A stretch of DNA of 64,000 bases, from contig SVDU01000022.1 of assembly GCA_015057705.1 (NCBI GenBank), positions 33,073 through 97,072 of the forward strand, read 5' to 3'. Positions 1 to 9,519 of this stretch are shown in pieces. This stretch comes from Paenibacillaceae bacterium (GTDB lineage: Bacteria; Bacillota; Clostridia; Lachnospirales; Lachnospiraceae). Numbering within the stretch: the stretch's first letter is position 1; each line of letters opens with the position of its first letter. The notes beneath the pieces were generated by a model. It was not told the DNA's origin. It ran no database searches and saw only the letters and a list, made by a program, of their open reading frames with translations. Both the position numbers and the translations under genes were made by a program.

Positions 1-2
1 TT

Positions 3-1415
3 GTGCTGATGGACATCCGCATGCCGCGTTTAAGCGGACTGGAAGTAGTGAGGATTGCAAAAGAGGAAGGCTTTGCTGGTATATTTATCATTATCAGTGG
101 TTTTTCAGATTTCACTTTTGCCCAGGAAGCCATGAGCTTTGGCGTTACCAGTTATCTCACAAAACCAATTGACGAAGAAGAGCTGGAAAAAGCAGTGCTG
201 AACGCCAGATCACTTCTCACAGAGGAGCAAAAAAAACAAGAAAGGCTGGTTCAGTACCGAAATCGGGCGAGAGAATCTATTTTACATGACATTATCAATA
301 ATCAGGCCTCTTACCCACTGCCTGACTGCCATGATCTGCAATTAGAAGCCTCTGTTTATCAGGTTGTTCTCTATACCAGCTATCAGCAGGAATGCACACA
401 GTCCACCTGGGATTTTGCCGGAATCCTGCGTCTGGCGAACCATAACCACAATTCTCTGGACTATATCCGGATTGAAAACCATAACGTCATTCTTTTAAAG
501 GGGGATTTTGCTCTTAAACGATTTGAAGAACTTGCAGACCGCTACATAAACCACCCTCAGAAAGGGTCTCCACTGGATGCCTTATTTCTTACGTATGGGC
601 GTCCGGTCTGTTCCATTGAACAGATTCATATTTCTTACTATAATGCACAGCAGCTTATGAAAAGGCGCTTCTTTTGCAGTTTCAACCAGCATGTACTGTG
701 TTATAAAGATATCCCCCATAGATTCCAGTCTCAGGAAACCGTTTTTGATACGGAAAATACATATTCACAACAGATTTCCAACTACATACAGTCTGGGAAC
801 CGCTGTATGATGCTGGAAGTTTTGAATCATCTCCGTCAGGTTTTCTACTGCTCTGACTTGGAAATATCCAGCATCAGACACTATCTGGCCGATATTATGA
901 TACAGGTAAAATCCAGTATTTTTTACGCTTATGGGAATCGTGAAACAATGTTTCCTAATAACGCAGCCATTATTAACACAATTGAAGAGAAATATTATCT
1001 TTATGAAATTCTGGATTACTTTGCTCTCCAGTTTGAGATGTGTATGAATGCCATTGGCTCTCCCACCCGGGACAGTATATTGGATAATATTCTTCAGTAT
1101 ATCCGCAATAATTATAAGGAGAATTTAAAGCTAGGCATCATTGCAGAGCTATTTGGCTACAACAGTTCCTATCTGGGAAAAGTCTTCACCAAAACCACAG
1201 GAAGGAGTTTTAACGCCTGGTTAGATGAAATACGTATCGAAAACTCAATGCGCCTTTTAATGGACGATCGTTATAAAGTCTATGAAATCGCCCAACTGGT
1301 GGGATACGGAAATGTGGATTATTTTCATAAAAAGTTCCGGAAATATACGGGTATCAGCCCGGCAGAATACCGGAGAATGCAAACCGGAGCAGACATAAAA
1401 ATGTCCGCTCCGTGA
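3..1415 (+). CDS. AraC-type response regulator, 5' truncated by window edge
   Basis: This is the 3' part of a YesN-type response regulator that would act in the cytoplasm as a transcription activator. The visible frame begins inside the receiver domain, at the phospho-acceptor strand (LMDIRMP), followed by the conserved Thr/Ser strand and the KP turn (YLTKP). A long linker (about residues 80-360) follows. The C-terminus carries two AraC helix-turn-helix motifs (about residues 365-465), ending in the typical FRKYTGISPAEYRR signature. The true start lies left of position 1, and a sensor kinase would be expected there. It converges on the Lpl-type sugar transporter at 1425-5032, so that operon is its likely target; this is inference from position. 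Full function is unproven but the family is clear. Confidence 0.9.
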   Translation: MLMDIRMPRLSGLEVVRIAKEEGFAGIFIIISGFSDFTFAQEAMSFGVTSYLTKPIDEEELEKAVLNARSLLTEEQKKQERLVQYRNRARESILHDIINNQASYPLPDCHDLQLEASVYQVVLYTSYQQECTQSTWDFAGILRLANHNHNSLDYIRIENHNVILLKGDFALKRFEELADRYINHPQKGSPLDALFLTYGRPVCSIEQIHISYYNAQQLMKRRFFCSFNQHVLCYKDIPHRFQSQETVFDTENTYSQQISNYIQSGNRCMMLEVLNHLRQVFYCSDLEISSIRHYLADIMIQVKSSIFYAYGNRETMFPNNAAIINTIEEKYYLYEILDYFALQFEMCMNAIGSPTRDSILDNILQYIRNNYKENLKLGIIAELFGYNSSYLGKVFTKTTGRSFNAWLDEIRIENSMRLLMDDRYKVYEIAQLVGYGNVDYFHKKFRKYTGISPAEYRRMQTGADIKMSAP

Positions 1416-1426
1416 ACCAGTTTTTT
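1385..1426 (+). terminator. Candidate intrinsic terminator overlapping the response regulator 3' end
   Basis: An inverted repeat (arms CGGAGC-A-GACAT and ATGTC-C-GCTCCG, loop AAAA) covers the last codons of the regulator and is followed, after its stop codon, by a run of six T. It may serve the rightward gene. The T-run starts eight bases after the stem, so efficiency is uncertain. Confidence 0.45.
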
Positions 1427-3182
1427 AATTGCTGCGCCGGTTATACTCATCCATTGCGGTTTTTCTGGCAGCTGCCCGGTCTTTTGCGTTCTTTAAATCC
1501 ACTTCCAGCACCCGGTCATAGCCCAGACCTCCCACTGTATCCTGCATATGCTGTAACGCAGAATCAAATTCAGCCTCATCTGCTGCAAAGACCATTTTCC
1601 AGGAATCATCCACAATTACTGCCTTGCACTGTCCCCGCAGCGTTGTGATGTCGGAGCTCTCCTTCGGCTGAATATAGGAAGTGCCTGGTGCTACCGCAAG
1701 AGCTCCTTTCTTTTCCAGTAATTCGATGGTTGTTTTTGCCCCTTGTGCATACGTCTGCCAGTCAGTATCCAGCTGTGTATGATTCATCTCAAGCACAGAA
1801 CTCCACATCGTGGTTAAATAAGGCTCATTCGTCAGTGGGTCCGTATCCACCAATGCTAACGGTTTATAATTCAAAGCGCTCACACCGTCCTTCCAGCTGC
1901 CGCCTCCCCACTCTTCCGGCACGGGCACATCATTGTTAGGAAGAGCCTTCCAGCCATAATCCGTATAAACTGCCTTTTCGTCTTTCATCTCCCAGGTCAG
2001 TCCCTTGGGACCTGCGGCGCCGTTGGCCTGCCCTAACAGTTCCATTCCCTCCGGAGAATACATCCAATCGATAAAATCTGCAAGTCGCTCCGGGTCTTTC
2101 GTATGACTGCCGATGGCAATAACAGCCTTACCGTTGCCCATAGAATAACAGCCATCGGTATAAGGTGCCATGTCTTCAATGAAAGCAGGCATGATGCCTT
2201 TTCCTTCTTCCTTTCGTTCCCGTGTATTATAGTAGCTCTGCCCCTGCCAGGACCATAAGGAGGTAAGCACCTGACCATCACGGTATTTATCCGATAAAAT
2301 ATCATAGTTCTGAGTTGTGGATTCCGGATCGATCAGCCCTTCCTGATTGGCATTAAAGAGAAAATGCAGCGCTTTTACATAATAACTGTCTGAATCAACG
2401 ATATTCTGGAAGTCACTTCCATCGTATTTTTCCATTACAAACCCTATTTCCTGATAACCATATAAAGAGGCATAATTCTTGGCAATCACCATCATGCTGT
2501 CATCCCAATCCTTAAACAGAGAAAGAGCATAAGTTTTCTTACCGGAATCACTCTTAGGTATCTGCTCCTGCAGCTGCTTCATCACAGGTATCATGTCTTC
2601 CAGTGTTTTCATTTCAGGGTAACCGATTGCCTTGTATCCGTCCCAGCGAAGGTAGGGTGCCACCAGCGGCTCAATTCCTTCTGCAGATACGTTGGGGGAT
2701 TGATTGGAAATTTCACTGGGAATGGCATAAATGCCCTCCTTCACCAACCCCTTATTCATATTTAAAATTGCATCTTCATAATTTTTATATACATTTTTAT
2801 CTTTTAAAAGCGGAGCCATATCCATTAAAAGTCCGGCTTTTACCATATTTTCAAAACGGCCGCTCTCGGTTTTAGTAATTATTAAATCTCCTAAATTACC
2901 AGCTGCGGAACGTGTCTGGAACAAGGTATCTCCCCCGCCTGCCACATTGGGAGCAATGATATTTAATTCCATATTGAATTTATCTTTTACAATTTTTGCA
3001 AACCATCCGCTCTGGATTCCCTGATAATTTGCCAGCGTATCAAATACATCCACGGTAATTAATTTATCATAGCTGCTGTTGCCTGTCGTATTTTCTACAG
3101 ACGCCTCTTTTTTGCACCCGGCTAAAACAGCGGTGACAACCAGGACTGCACACAGGATCACACGGATCTGTTTCTTTCTCAT
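1425..3182 (-). CDS. Extracellular solute-binding lipoprotein (Lpl/YtcQ type)
   Basis: This is a membrane-anchored sugar- or oligosaccharide-binding lipoprotein of an ABC importer. Residues 1-23 form a lipoprotein signal with lipobox LAGC and the acylated cysteine at position 23. The 585-residue length and a long two-lobed body fit the large LplA/YtcQ class rather than the roughly 430-residue classical class. It is the last gene of a leftward operon after two permeases, with a strong AGGAGG site before its ATG. No ATPase gene is present, as usual for this class, which commonly shares an MsmK-type ATPase encoded elsewhere (established for the family). The substrate cannot be read from the sequence. 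Confidence 0.9.
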   Translation of the reverse strand: MRKKQIRVILCAVLVVTAVLAGCKKEASVENTTGNSSYDKLITVDVFDTLANYQGIQSGWFAKIVKDKFNMELNIIAPNVAGGGDTLFQTRSAAGNLGDLIITKTESGRFENMVKAGLLMDMAPLLKDKNVYKNYEDAILNMNKGLVKEGIYAIPSEISNQSPNVSAEGIEPLVAPYLRWDGYKAIGYPEMKTLEDMIPVMKQLQEQIPKSDSGKKTYALSLFKDWDDSMMVIAKNYASLYGYQEIGFVMEKYDGSDFQNIVDSDSYYVKALHFLFNANQEGLIDPESTTQNYDILSDKYRDGQVLTSLWSWQGQSYYNTRERKEEGKGIMPAFIEDMAPYTDGCYSMGNGKAVIAIGSHTKDPERLADFIDWMYSPEGMELLGQANGAAGPKGLTWEMKDEKAVYTDYGWKALPNNDVPVPEEWGGGSWKDGVSALNYKPLALVDTDPLTNEPYLTTMWSSVLEMNHTQLDTDWQTYAQGAKTTIELLEKKGALAVAPGTSYIQPKESSDITTLRGQCKAVIVDDSWKMVFAADEAEFDSALQHMQDTVGGLGYDRVLEVDLKNAKDRAAARKTAMDEYNRRSN

Positions 3183-3196
3183 CTTACCTCTCCTCC

Positions 3197-4087
3197 TTAA
3201 CCTTTTATAGAACCAATCATGATTCCTTTTACAAAAAACCGTTGGAATATGGGATAAATAAATAAAATCGGAAGCACTACAATCACCGAAACCGTCATTC
3301 GTATGGAGGATGGTGTCTGCCTGCTGGCAAGAACTGCCCCGCTGATTGCACCTGTCCCTCCGTTTCTCACCATTGCCGCCAGGGAGCTAGCCTGATTAAT
3401 GTATGTGTATAACAGATACTGCAGAGAATACAGTCTTTGATCCGTTACATAGATTAACGTATCCTGAAACGAATTCCATTGAGAAACCGCTGCAAAAATG
3501 GCCACAGTCGCCATAATCGGCTGAGCTGCTGGCAGAATGATCCTTGCAAATACAGTAAAAATTCCAGCCCCGTCAATTTCCGCTGCTTCCTGCAGGGATT
3601 TTGGAATTGACTCTATATAAGTTTTTACCAGTATAATATAAAACGGCTGTATGATGGTGGGGATTACATACACCCAGAACGAATTAGTCAGATGCAGTGT
3701 CTTCATGGTAATGAACATGGGAATCAGACCTGCATTAAAGTACATGGTAATTACAAAAAAACGATACCAGAATTTCCGGTGCCACATTTTCTCCTGTGTA
3801 AACAGAAAGCCTAGATAAGCCGAGGCAAACACGGTACATGCAGTTCCTAAAATCGTCCTGGCAATAGAAACCCCGGCAGCTGCAGAAAGTCCACGCAGTC
3901 CCAGCACCTGTTTGTAGTTTTCCAGATGAAATCCTTTTGGCAGGAAATTAATGAATCCGTTGGCACTTAAATCATTGGCGCTGATGGTGTTGATAATCAT
4001 GTAATAAAACGGATATGCACAAATCAGTGTGATGATTCCGAACATCAGATAATTGACAATGTGAAAGATTCTTTCTCTTACTGTCAC
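3197..4087 (-). CDS. Sugar ABC transporter permease (LplC/YtcP type)
   Basis: Integral membrane permease of 296 residues with about six hydrophobic segments. The cytoplasmic EAA loop that contacts the ATPase is visible as EAAEIDGAG near residue 190. The C-terminus ends with the usual KGIMIGSIKG type tail of this subfamily. The start is a GTG preceded by GGAGGGAAGAG. It lies 12 bases after the partner permease and 14 bases before the binding-protein gene, consistent with one transcript. Together with the 4100-5032 product it forms the heterodimeric translocation pore; the transported sugar is unknown. Confidence 0.9.
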   Translation of the reverse strand: MTVRERIFHIVNYLMFGIITLICAYPFYYMIINTISANDLSANGFINFLPKGFHLENYKQVLGLRGLSAAAGVSIARTILGTACTVFASAYLGFLFTQEKMWHRKFWYRFFVITMYFNAGLIPMFITMKTLHLTNSFWVYVIPTIIQPFYIILVKTYIESIPKSLQEAAEIDGAGIFTVFARIILPAAQPIMATVAIFAAVSQWNSFQDTLIYVTDQRLYSLQYLLYTYINQASSLAAMVRNGGTGAISGAVLASRQTPSSIRMTVSVIVVLPILFIYPIFQRFFVKGIMIGSIKG

Positions 4088-4099
4088 GGCTCTTCCCTC

Positions 4100-5032
4100 C
4101 TATATAATGGCTTCCCCTCTGGTTTTTTTGGAAACAAAATTCACAGTAAGCAGGAGGGTGACACTGACCAGGCTCTTAAGCATACTGATGGCAGTTGCCA
4201 GTGATAAGCTGCTACCTGTCATACCCACGTTATATACGTAAAGATCCAGTACCTGGATATGCGTCTTATTAAAAGAATTCTGGAATACATAATACTGGTC
4301 CATACCGTTATTTAAAAAATTGGCAATTGACAGCATTAACAATACAAAGAACGTAGGAAGCAGACATGGAATCGTAATGTGTTTCATCAGCTGAAACCGA
4401 TTGGCGCCATCCACACGGGCCGCATCGTAAAGCTGGGGATCAATCCCTGCAATTGCAGCCAGATACATGATGGCTCCCCAGCCAAGCCCCTTCCAAAGAT
4501 TCCACATGGTCATCCACAAGTACGTATGTGTATCACTGTCAAGAAATTTAATTGGTGCCTGAATCATACCGTGACCAGACAAAAAGTTATTGACCATTCC
4601 GCTGTCAGTAAACAGGCAGAACGCCACCGAATATACCAGCACCCAGCTGATGAAATTCGGCAGAGTCGTCAGCGTCTGCACCAGATTTTTAAACCACTTG
4701 CATTGTATTTCGTTTAAAAAAACTGCAAATCCCATAGGCAGAATTGAAGTTGCAATGCCAAGAAGACTCATAGCAAAGGTATTCTTCATAACCTGTACCA
4801 TCTGTCCAATCTGTGTCTTGTTCGCAAACAGGGTTTTGAACCATTTCCAGCCAACAAAGTCACATTGTGACAGCTTCAGCGGAGGCTTGTAGTCAAAAAA
4901 TGCGTAAATCCAGCCATAAAGCGGGAAATAAGAAAATAGAAAACATAGAATGATAAAAGGCAGAATACAATAGAACAATCTGCGGCTCTGGACCGTGCTT
5001 CTTGGAGTTTTTCCGGCTGATAATGATCTCAT
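4100..5032 (-). CDS. Sugar ABC transporter permease (LplB/YteP type)
   Basis: First gene of the leftward importer operon. The 310-residue protein starts with a basic cytoplasmic stretch, then a hydrophobic segment (about residues 22-42), and has roughly six membrane segments in all. The EAA-type loop is seen as YDAARVDGANR near residue 205. A strong AGGAGG precedes the ATG and a good promoter lies about 40 bases further upstream. The neighbouring AraC-type regulator suggests induction by an extracellular sugar signal, which is inference. Confidence 0.9.
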   Translation of the reverse strand: MRSLSAGKTPRSTVQSRRLFYCILPFIILCFLFSYFPLYGWIYAFFDYKPPLKLSQCDFVGWKWFKTLFANKTQIGQMVQVMKNTFAMSLLGIATSILPMGFAVFLNEIQCKWFKNLVQTLTTLPNFISWVLVYSVAFCLFTDSGMVNNFLSGHGMIQAPIKFLDSDTHTYLWMTMWNLWKGLGWGAIMYLAAIAGIDPQLYDAARVDGANRFQLMKHITIPCLLPTFFVLLMLSIANFLNNGMDQYYVFQNSFNKTHIQVLDLYVYNVGMTGSSLSLATAISMLKSLVSVTLLLTVNFVSKKTRGEAII

Positions 5033-5070
5033 AGTCCATATTTCCTCCTGCTTCTTACTTTAATAATACT

Positions 5071-5099
5071 ATTATAGTAGAAGGGCGTCTCAGAGTTAA
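5071..5099 (-). promoter_or_regulatory. Promoter of the Lpl-type importer operon
   Basis: On the leftward strand a TTAACT -35 element, a 17-base spacer and a perfect TATAAT -10 element precede the 4100-5032 gene by about 40 bases. The -35 box is weak, as expected for an activator-dependent promoter. Confidence 0.6.
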
Positions 5100-5164
5100 C
5101 CATCAAAATCAGAGCAAAACTGCCCCACTTTTTAGAGATTGGGTCTGAAAGCAGAAGTTACGAT

Positions 5165-5200
5165 ACTATTAAAACAGCTTCCTGCTATTACTAAGGAAGC
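5165..5200 (-). terminator. Terminator at the end of the peptide-export operon
   Basis: An inverted repeat GCTTCCT/AGGAAGC with a ten-base loop, read leftward, is followed by TGTTTTAAT. It lies about 50 bases after the ABC exporter stop codon and marks the left edge of the AT-rich peptide island. Confidence 0.55.
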
Positions 5201-5249
5201 CATTGTCATAAAGTATGTTTAAAACACAATTTTCGAGTTTCAATTTTGT

Positions 5250-6959
5250 TCACAAATTAAATAATTCCGAAAATACATTAGAATGATTTTTTAGAAATTC
5301 AAAAGTTCCTGAATCAACGATAGTTCCTGAATCTAAAACAAATATACAGTCACTTTCTGTTATAGTTTGAAGCCTATGACTAATTGAGATCACTATTGCA
5401 GATTTGGACAAATTTTTCATAATATTAGTTAATATTTTTTCGGAAATACCATCGAGATCGGAAGTTATTTCGTCAAAAAGTATAATCTCAGCTTTATGGG
5501 CAAGAGCGCGTGCAAAACTTAACTTTTGACGCTGACCGCTTGATAAAGAATCTGCTGAAATTTCAGTATATATTCCTTTTGGAAGAGTTGTGATATATGA
5601 ACTAAGTCCTACCATATCACAGTATTCATCTATTACTTTTACATTAATATTTGAGTAAAGTCTTATATTTTCTAGTAAAGAATCTTTAAGAATAAAAGGT
5701 TCTTTTTGGACATATGTTATAAGATTACGTATATAACCTATATCACATTCTTTATATGAGTATCCATGAATAATAATATTTCCTTTTTGAGGTAAATAAA
5801 AACATTGTAAAAGCTTTAAAAGAGTTGATTTTCCACTTCCGTTTTTTCCTATAATAGAGTATAAACCTGTACTATTTATAGATAATGATAAATCCTTTAT
5901 AACATCAAGAGTATCATTATAAGCAAAATAGATATTTTCTATTCTCAATTCAAATATTGTATTTTCAGCATCAGTTACATAGGGTTCGTATTTTTGCTCA
6001 TCAATTTGTAACTCAGTTAATTCATTGATCCTTTGTAATGAAATCAAAACATTTTGTTCGTTAAGTTGCACTTTTTGAAGCATGTCAATACTTGTAAAAA
6101 TCCTATTGATATACATTCCTAAAGTAATCATAAGTCCCAGGGTAAGCTTACCATCGCAAACAATTATATTTGCTAAATATAAAAAGCTTACTTGAAAAAT
6201 AATATTGGTAGCATTATTCAGGAAATTTATTGAATTGTCTGCGCTACTTCTTTTTTTTTCAATACTAAATATTTTATCAATTAATTTATAATATTGTGCT
6301 TCAATATGAGATTCGATTCTGAACGATTTTATAGATGGTATATTCTGCAAAATATTTATGGTAAAAGAATTGTATAAATCAGTTAATTCTTGATGTTTTT
6401 TATAGATAGACTTTCTTTTGTATTTAAAATTTTTATAGATCAAAAGTGATATAGGCAAAAAAAAGAGTGAAAAAATAGTCAATTCAGCATTAATAGATAC
6501 AGCTAAAATAAGAGGAATAAAAAAATTAAAAAATATGAAAGAATAAGTAGTTACAATAGATATATCATATTCTATAATAGTGCCCAAATCTGCCGTCAAA
6601 TGTGCCATCAATTCTCCTATTTCTAACTTTTCTAATTCCTGGAATTTAGAATGGAGTATTTTATTAAATAAAATACTTTGATATTCTTTAAAAATTTTAT
6701 TCCCCAATACTTCGGTAATATAACTTTCAACAGATGATATGATTACTGAAATAAATAACATTAGTCCATAAAGCAGAAGCAAATAGAAAAAAGTCTTACT
6801 GCCATTTAAAGAAATGTAATCAATTATACGACCATAGAAAACAGGAGTAATACTAGTTATAATTGTTTCAGTAATTATTAGAACTAATAAAATAATAATA
6901 GAACAAGTATATCCTTTAAGATATTGAAATGCCATTTTTTTTATATTATTAGATGTCAT
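5250..6959 (-). CDS. ABC exporter for the CXXX peptide (membrane and ATPase domains fused)
   Basis: Half-size ABC exporter of 569 residues. It has five to six membrane helices (about residues 18-290) and a nucleotide-binding domain with Walker A GKNGSGKST (371-379), signature LSSGQ (472-476), Walker B IILFDE (492-497) and switch histidine H528. There is no N-terminal C39 peptidase domain, so it can export a peptide but cannot by itself remove a leader. It is the last gene of the leftward operon that begins with blaI and follows the 95-residue accessory gene by 35 bases. The likely cargo is the modified cysteine-rich peptide from 12717-12887; that pairing is inferred from gene neighbourhood. 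Base composition is strongly AT-rich like the rest of the island. Confidence 0.85.
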   Translation of the reverse strand: MTSNNIKKMAFQYLKGYTCSIIILLVLIITETIITSITPVFYGRIIDYISLNGSKTFFYLLLLYGLMLFISVIISSVESYITEVLGNKIFKEYQSILFNKILHSKFQELEKLEIGELMAHLTADLGTIIEYDISIVTTYSFIFFNFFIPLILAVSINAELTIFSLFFLPISLLIYKNFKYKRKSIYKKHQELTDLYNSFTINILQNIPSIKSFRIESHIEAQYYKLIDKIFSIEKKRSSADNSINFLNNATNIIFQVSFLYLANIIVCDGKLTLGLMITLGMYINRIFTSIDMLQKVQLNEQNVLISLQRINELTELQIDEQKYEPYVTDAENTIFELRIENIYFAYNDTLDVIKDLSLSINSTGLYSIIGKNGSGKSTLLKLLQCFYLPQKGNIIIHGYSYKECDIGYIRNLITYVQKEPFILKDSLLENIRLYSNINVKVIDEYCDMVGLSSYITTLPKGIYTEISADSLSSGQRQKLSFARALAHKAEIILFDEITSDLDGISEKILTNIMKNLSKSAIVISISHRLQTITESDCIFVLDSGTIVDSGTFEFLKNHSNVFSELFNL

Positions 6960-6994
6960 AAGTATTACTCCAAGTTCTATAGATTATAATATTA

Positions 6995-7282
6995 CTATTG
7001 AATTTTTTTGTTTGATACAGTACATGAATGAAAATCCATATATAATTCACAATCATTCAGCTTAACGATGTCATATTCTTTACATATATAATCCCAGTGC
7101 CTATCAATTTCGCAAGATGTATATTCATAATCCGATATAAAACGCTGATACAATTCTTCGTTATGAACTAAAGGATTATTTTCAGATATCAAAATGAGAT
7201 TTTCCAAAGCAGCCTTTTTACTGGTTAAATCTTCAAGTTTTTGAGAATCCTTAGATTTGATAATTACTTTGTACTGTGCCAT
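6995..7282 (-). CDS. Small CXXX-repeat peptide modification system protein (putative)
   Basis: A 95-residue soluble, charged protein. Its start codon lies inside the end of the radical SAM gene (32-base overlap) and is preceded by GGGAGAAAT, so the two are translationally coupled. Position and size match the small accessory protein of in silico defined CXXX-repeat radical SAM peptide loci (as I recall, NCBIfam TIGR04116); I cannot run the search that would settle it. It has a Cys-Asp-His run (YTSCEIDRHWDYICKEYD) around residues 54-71 that could bind metal or the precursor. A role in binding or presenting the precursor to the maturase is inference only. Confidence 0.6.
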   Translation of the reverse strand: MAQYKVIIKSKDSQKLEDLTSKKAALENLILISENNPLVHNEELYQRFISDYEYTSCEIDRHWDYICKEYDIVKLNDCELYMDFHSCTVSNKKIQ

Positions 7283-9467
7283 ATTTATTTCTCCCTTTCA
7301 TTTTAAATCCTAATCTTTCATGTCTTTTCTTTGAATAATAATCGTAAGGTGTTTCATAAGGAAATGGCGTCAAATCACGATATGGCATAAATTCTCCTTG
7401 TGCAAATTCAGTTAGATGATCTCTAAATATTTCAGACTCTTTGTATTCAGCTAAGACTGAAACACATTTATGTTGTGGCGGAATATTTAATTCATCAGTA
7501 TTTTGTTTATTAGTAATTGCGCACCTTACGCAGTGAGTAGAAGGACATTCTTTACAAAGTGGTGAATACTTCAAGGAATATAGTTGCTGATTTTTCACAG
7601 TAGGCTTGACATAGCTATTAATATTTCCGACGGCTTCCTCATTCTTTGAATAAGCTATTGGACAAGTGTAAATTTTGCCGTCTGGTGATAGTGCAAATGT
7701 TTTTTCTCCGGCAGAACATGAATCTTGACTATCGATGAATAATACGTCTGTGATTTTATTAAACTCTTTTTGATTCCCTGATTTTGTCCAAACATCCAGT
7801 AAATATTGGCTTATTTTATTTAATTCTTCACGATACCTTACTAAATTATCATTGTGACTGCTATTAATCAAATTCAAGTTTACACGGTCAAACTTATTAA
7901 GTAATTTTATAATATAAATAGAAAGGTTGTTAACATCAGACCATTCTACATTTATAATACATTTTTCCTGATTAGTTATAGGAATATCAATGTTGTCTTT
8001 ATTAAATACCAATATATAATCCTTAAAATCTTTTACTTCATCATAAAATTGAGCAGAAATTATATGTTGTATTCTAGACGAGTTAAAGCCTTTAAATAAC
8101 GAGAAATCAGGATTCGTCGATGAATGTATAAAAATTGGACTGTAAAAATTATAAGCACAATATTCTAATCCTCTTTTAATGGTATTAGTATTCATCACCT
8201 TAACAGACTCCGTTAATTTTCCATTCGTACATTCACAATATGTTGTATAATCATCTGCTAGAATAAAATACATCTTCTGACTTGTATTAACAATTAATTC
8301 ATCAATAGCTTTTTCGTTATACAGTCGATTATAAAAATAGTTATTAGCTCTAACTCTGGCCTTGTGCATGGTACATATGTATTTTGCGCGTTGGAAATTA
8401 GTTGAAGTGTCTGCAGTATCATAAGATTGTGCTTGGCAGTGGGAGCATCCAGTCGCAACTGGACAATTAAGACATTCATCATCACATTGTAACAAATTGG
8501 TTGCGACTCTAAAACGTATTACCTTATCAAAATCAATACCATTGTCAACATTTCCAATTACTATTTCTTTTTTATTTTCCAATGAGTAATCTTTGTATCT
8601 AAGGCAAGGATAAATTTTGCCAGTTGGACCAATAGCCAGCATAAGCCCTGCACCACAGATCGTTTGCTGTTTCCCTTCTTCTCCCAAGGGATTTCCTAAG
8701 CCACTTTCAAAAAAAGTGACAGAGCAGTCTCTATAACATTCTTTCTCTATCATATAGTCTGCCAAAGATTTTAATTGTTCTTCAAAGATCAAGTCATCAT
8801 TTTCTAACCATACATTTTCAAAAACGACATTCGCTGAAATGTCTTTGATTCCCAATTTCCATAGGTGAATTATACTTTCTTTTAGTAATGGAAGATCAGC
8901 ATGTGCAAAAGTAACTTTGGTAGTAGGATAAAAATCGTTTATATATTGAGGTATATTTTTTACAATAACTTCGTATGTGCCACTTCCATCAGGAAAAACT
9001 CGTTGCATATCATGTTTTTCCTTAGTTCCATCAAGTGTAATAGTTAAAGATAACTTTTCGCGGTTCTTAGCAATAAACTTTTGGACATCAGGAGATGCAT
9101 AATTTACTCCATTCGTCGTAATGCTTATTCTATAATTCCAATACCATTCACTTTTTTCTATATATGCCTTAAATTTAAAATAGTCGACTATCTGATCAAT
9201 CAAATTAACTTCGATCATAGGTTCTCCACCAATAAATCCCAAAATTATTGCCGGCGGAAACTCTAGTTCATCCGAGAACATATAATCAATAAACTTTTTT
9301 GCAACATCAAAAGTCATTACCTTGTTGCTTTGTTTATGGCAAATATAGCAATACTTGCAGCGCATATTACAATCTTCAGTTACAATGAAGTCCAAAGATT
9401 GAGCACCTTCGTTCGCTTTCCATTCATTAACCTCGTGAGCAAATTGTTTTTCATCAGTGTAACCCAT
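7251..9467 (-). CDS. Radical SAM/SPASM peptide maturase with a second SPASM-like module
   Basis: A 738-residue putative maturase. Residues 25-240 form a radical SAM core with the CxxxCxxC cluster motif (C33, C37, C40) and a GGEP-type SAM-binding motif (79-83). A SPASM domain follows with cysteines C271, C288, C328, C332, C335, C341, C344 and C365, suited to two auxiliary iron-sulfur clusters. The remaining half (about 390-738) has no radical SAM motif but ends with a second SPASM-like set: C584, C602, C638, C641, C646, C649, C668. Both halves carry the same GKIY-x-C signature (285-288 and 598-602). The pattern fits a fusion of the CXXX-target radical SAM enzyme and the separate CXXX-repeat peptide maturase family. 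The expected chemistry is thioether or related crosslinking at cysteines; this is inference. AGGGGGAG precedes the start. Confidence 0.85.
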   Translation of the reverse strand: MGYTDEKQFAHEVNEWKANEGAQSLDFIVTEDCNMRCKYCYICHKQSNKVMTFDVAKKFIDYMFSDELEFPPAIILGFIGGEPMIEVNLIDQIVDYFKFKAYIEKSEWYWNYRISITTNGVNYASPDVQKFIAKNREKLSLTITLDGTKEKHDMQRVFPDGSGTYEVIVKNIPQYINDFYPTTKVTFAHADLPLLKESIIHLWKLGIKDISANVVFENVWLENDDLIFEEQLKSLADYMIEKECYRDCSVTFFESGLGNPLGEEGKQQTICGAGLMLAIGPTGKIYPCLRYKDYSLENKKEIVIGNVDNGIDFDKVIRFRVATNLLQCDDECLNCPVATGCSHCQAQSYDTADTSTNFQRAKYICTMHKARVRANNYFYNRLYNEKAIDELIVNTSQKMYFILADDYTTYCECTNGKLTESVKVMNTNTIKRGLEYCAYNFYSPIFIHSSTNPDFSLFKGFNSSRIQHIISAQFYDEVKDFKDYILVFNKDNIDIPITNQEKCIINVEWSDVNNLSIYIIKLLNKFDRVNLNLINSSHNDNLVRYREELNKISQYLLDVWTKSGNQKEFNKITDVLFIDSQDSCSAGEKTFALSPDGKIYTCPIAYSKNEEAVGNINSYVKPTVKNQQLYSLKYSPLCKECPSTHCVRCAITNKQNTDELNIPPQHKCVSVLAEYKESEIFRDHLTEFAQGEFMPYRDLTPFPYETPYDYYSKKRHERLGFKMKGRNKYGTVQSNYQI

Positions 9468-9519
9468 ATTCTCCCCCTTTATATCTGATCGAATTTGTTC
9501 CTTTTGAATAGATATTTAA

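Noticed and set aside
5100..5250. Attachment site or flanking direct repeat of the peptide island
   Set aside because: No repeat shared with the region near 12900-12990 and no tRNA gene or integrase was found.
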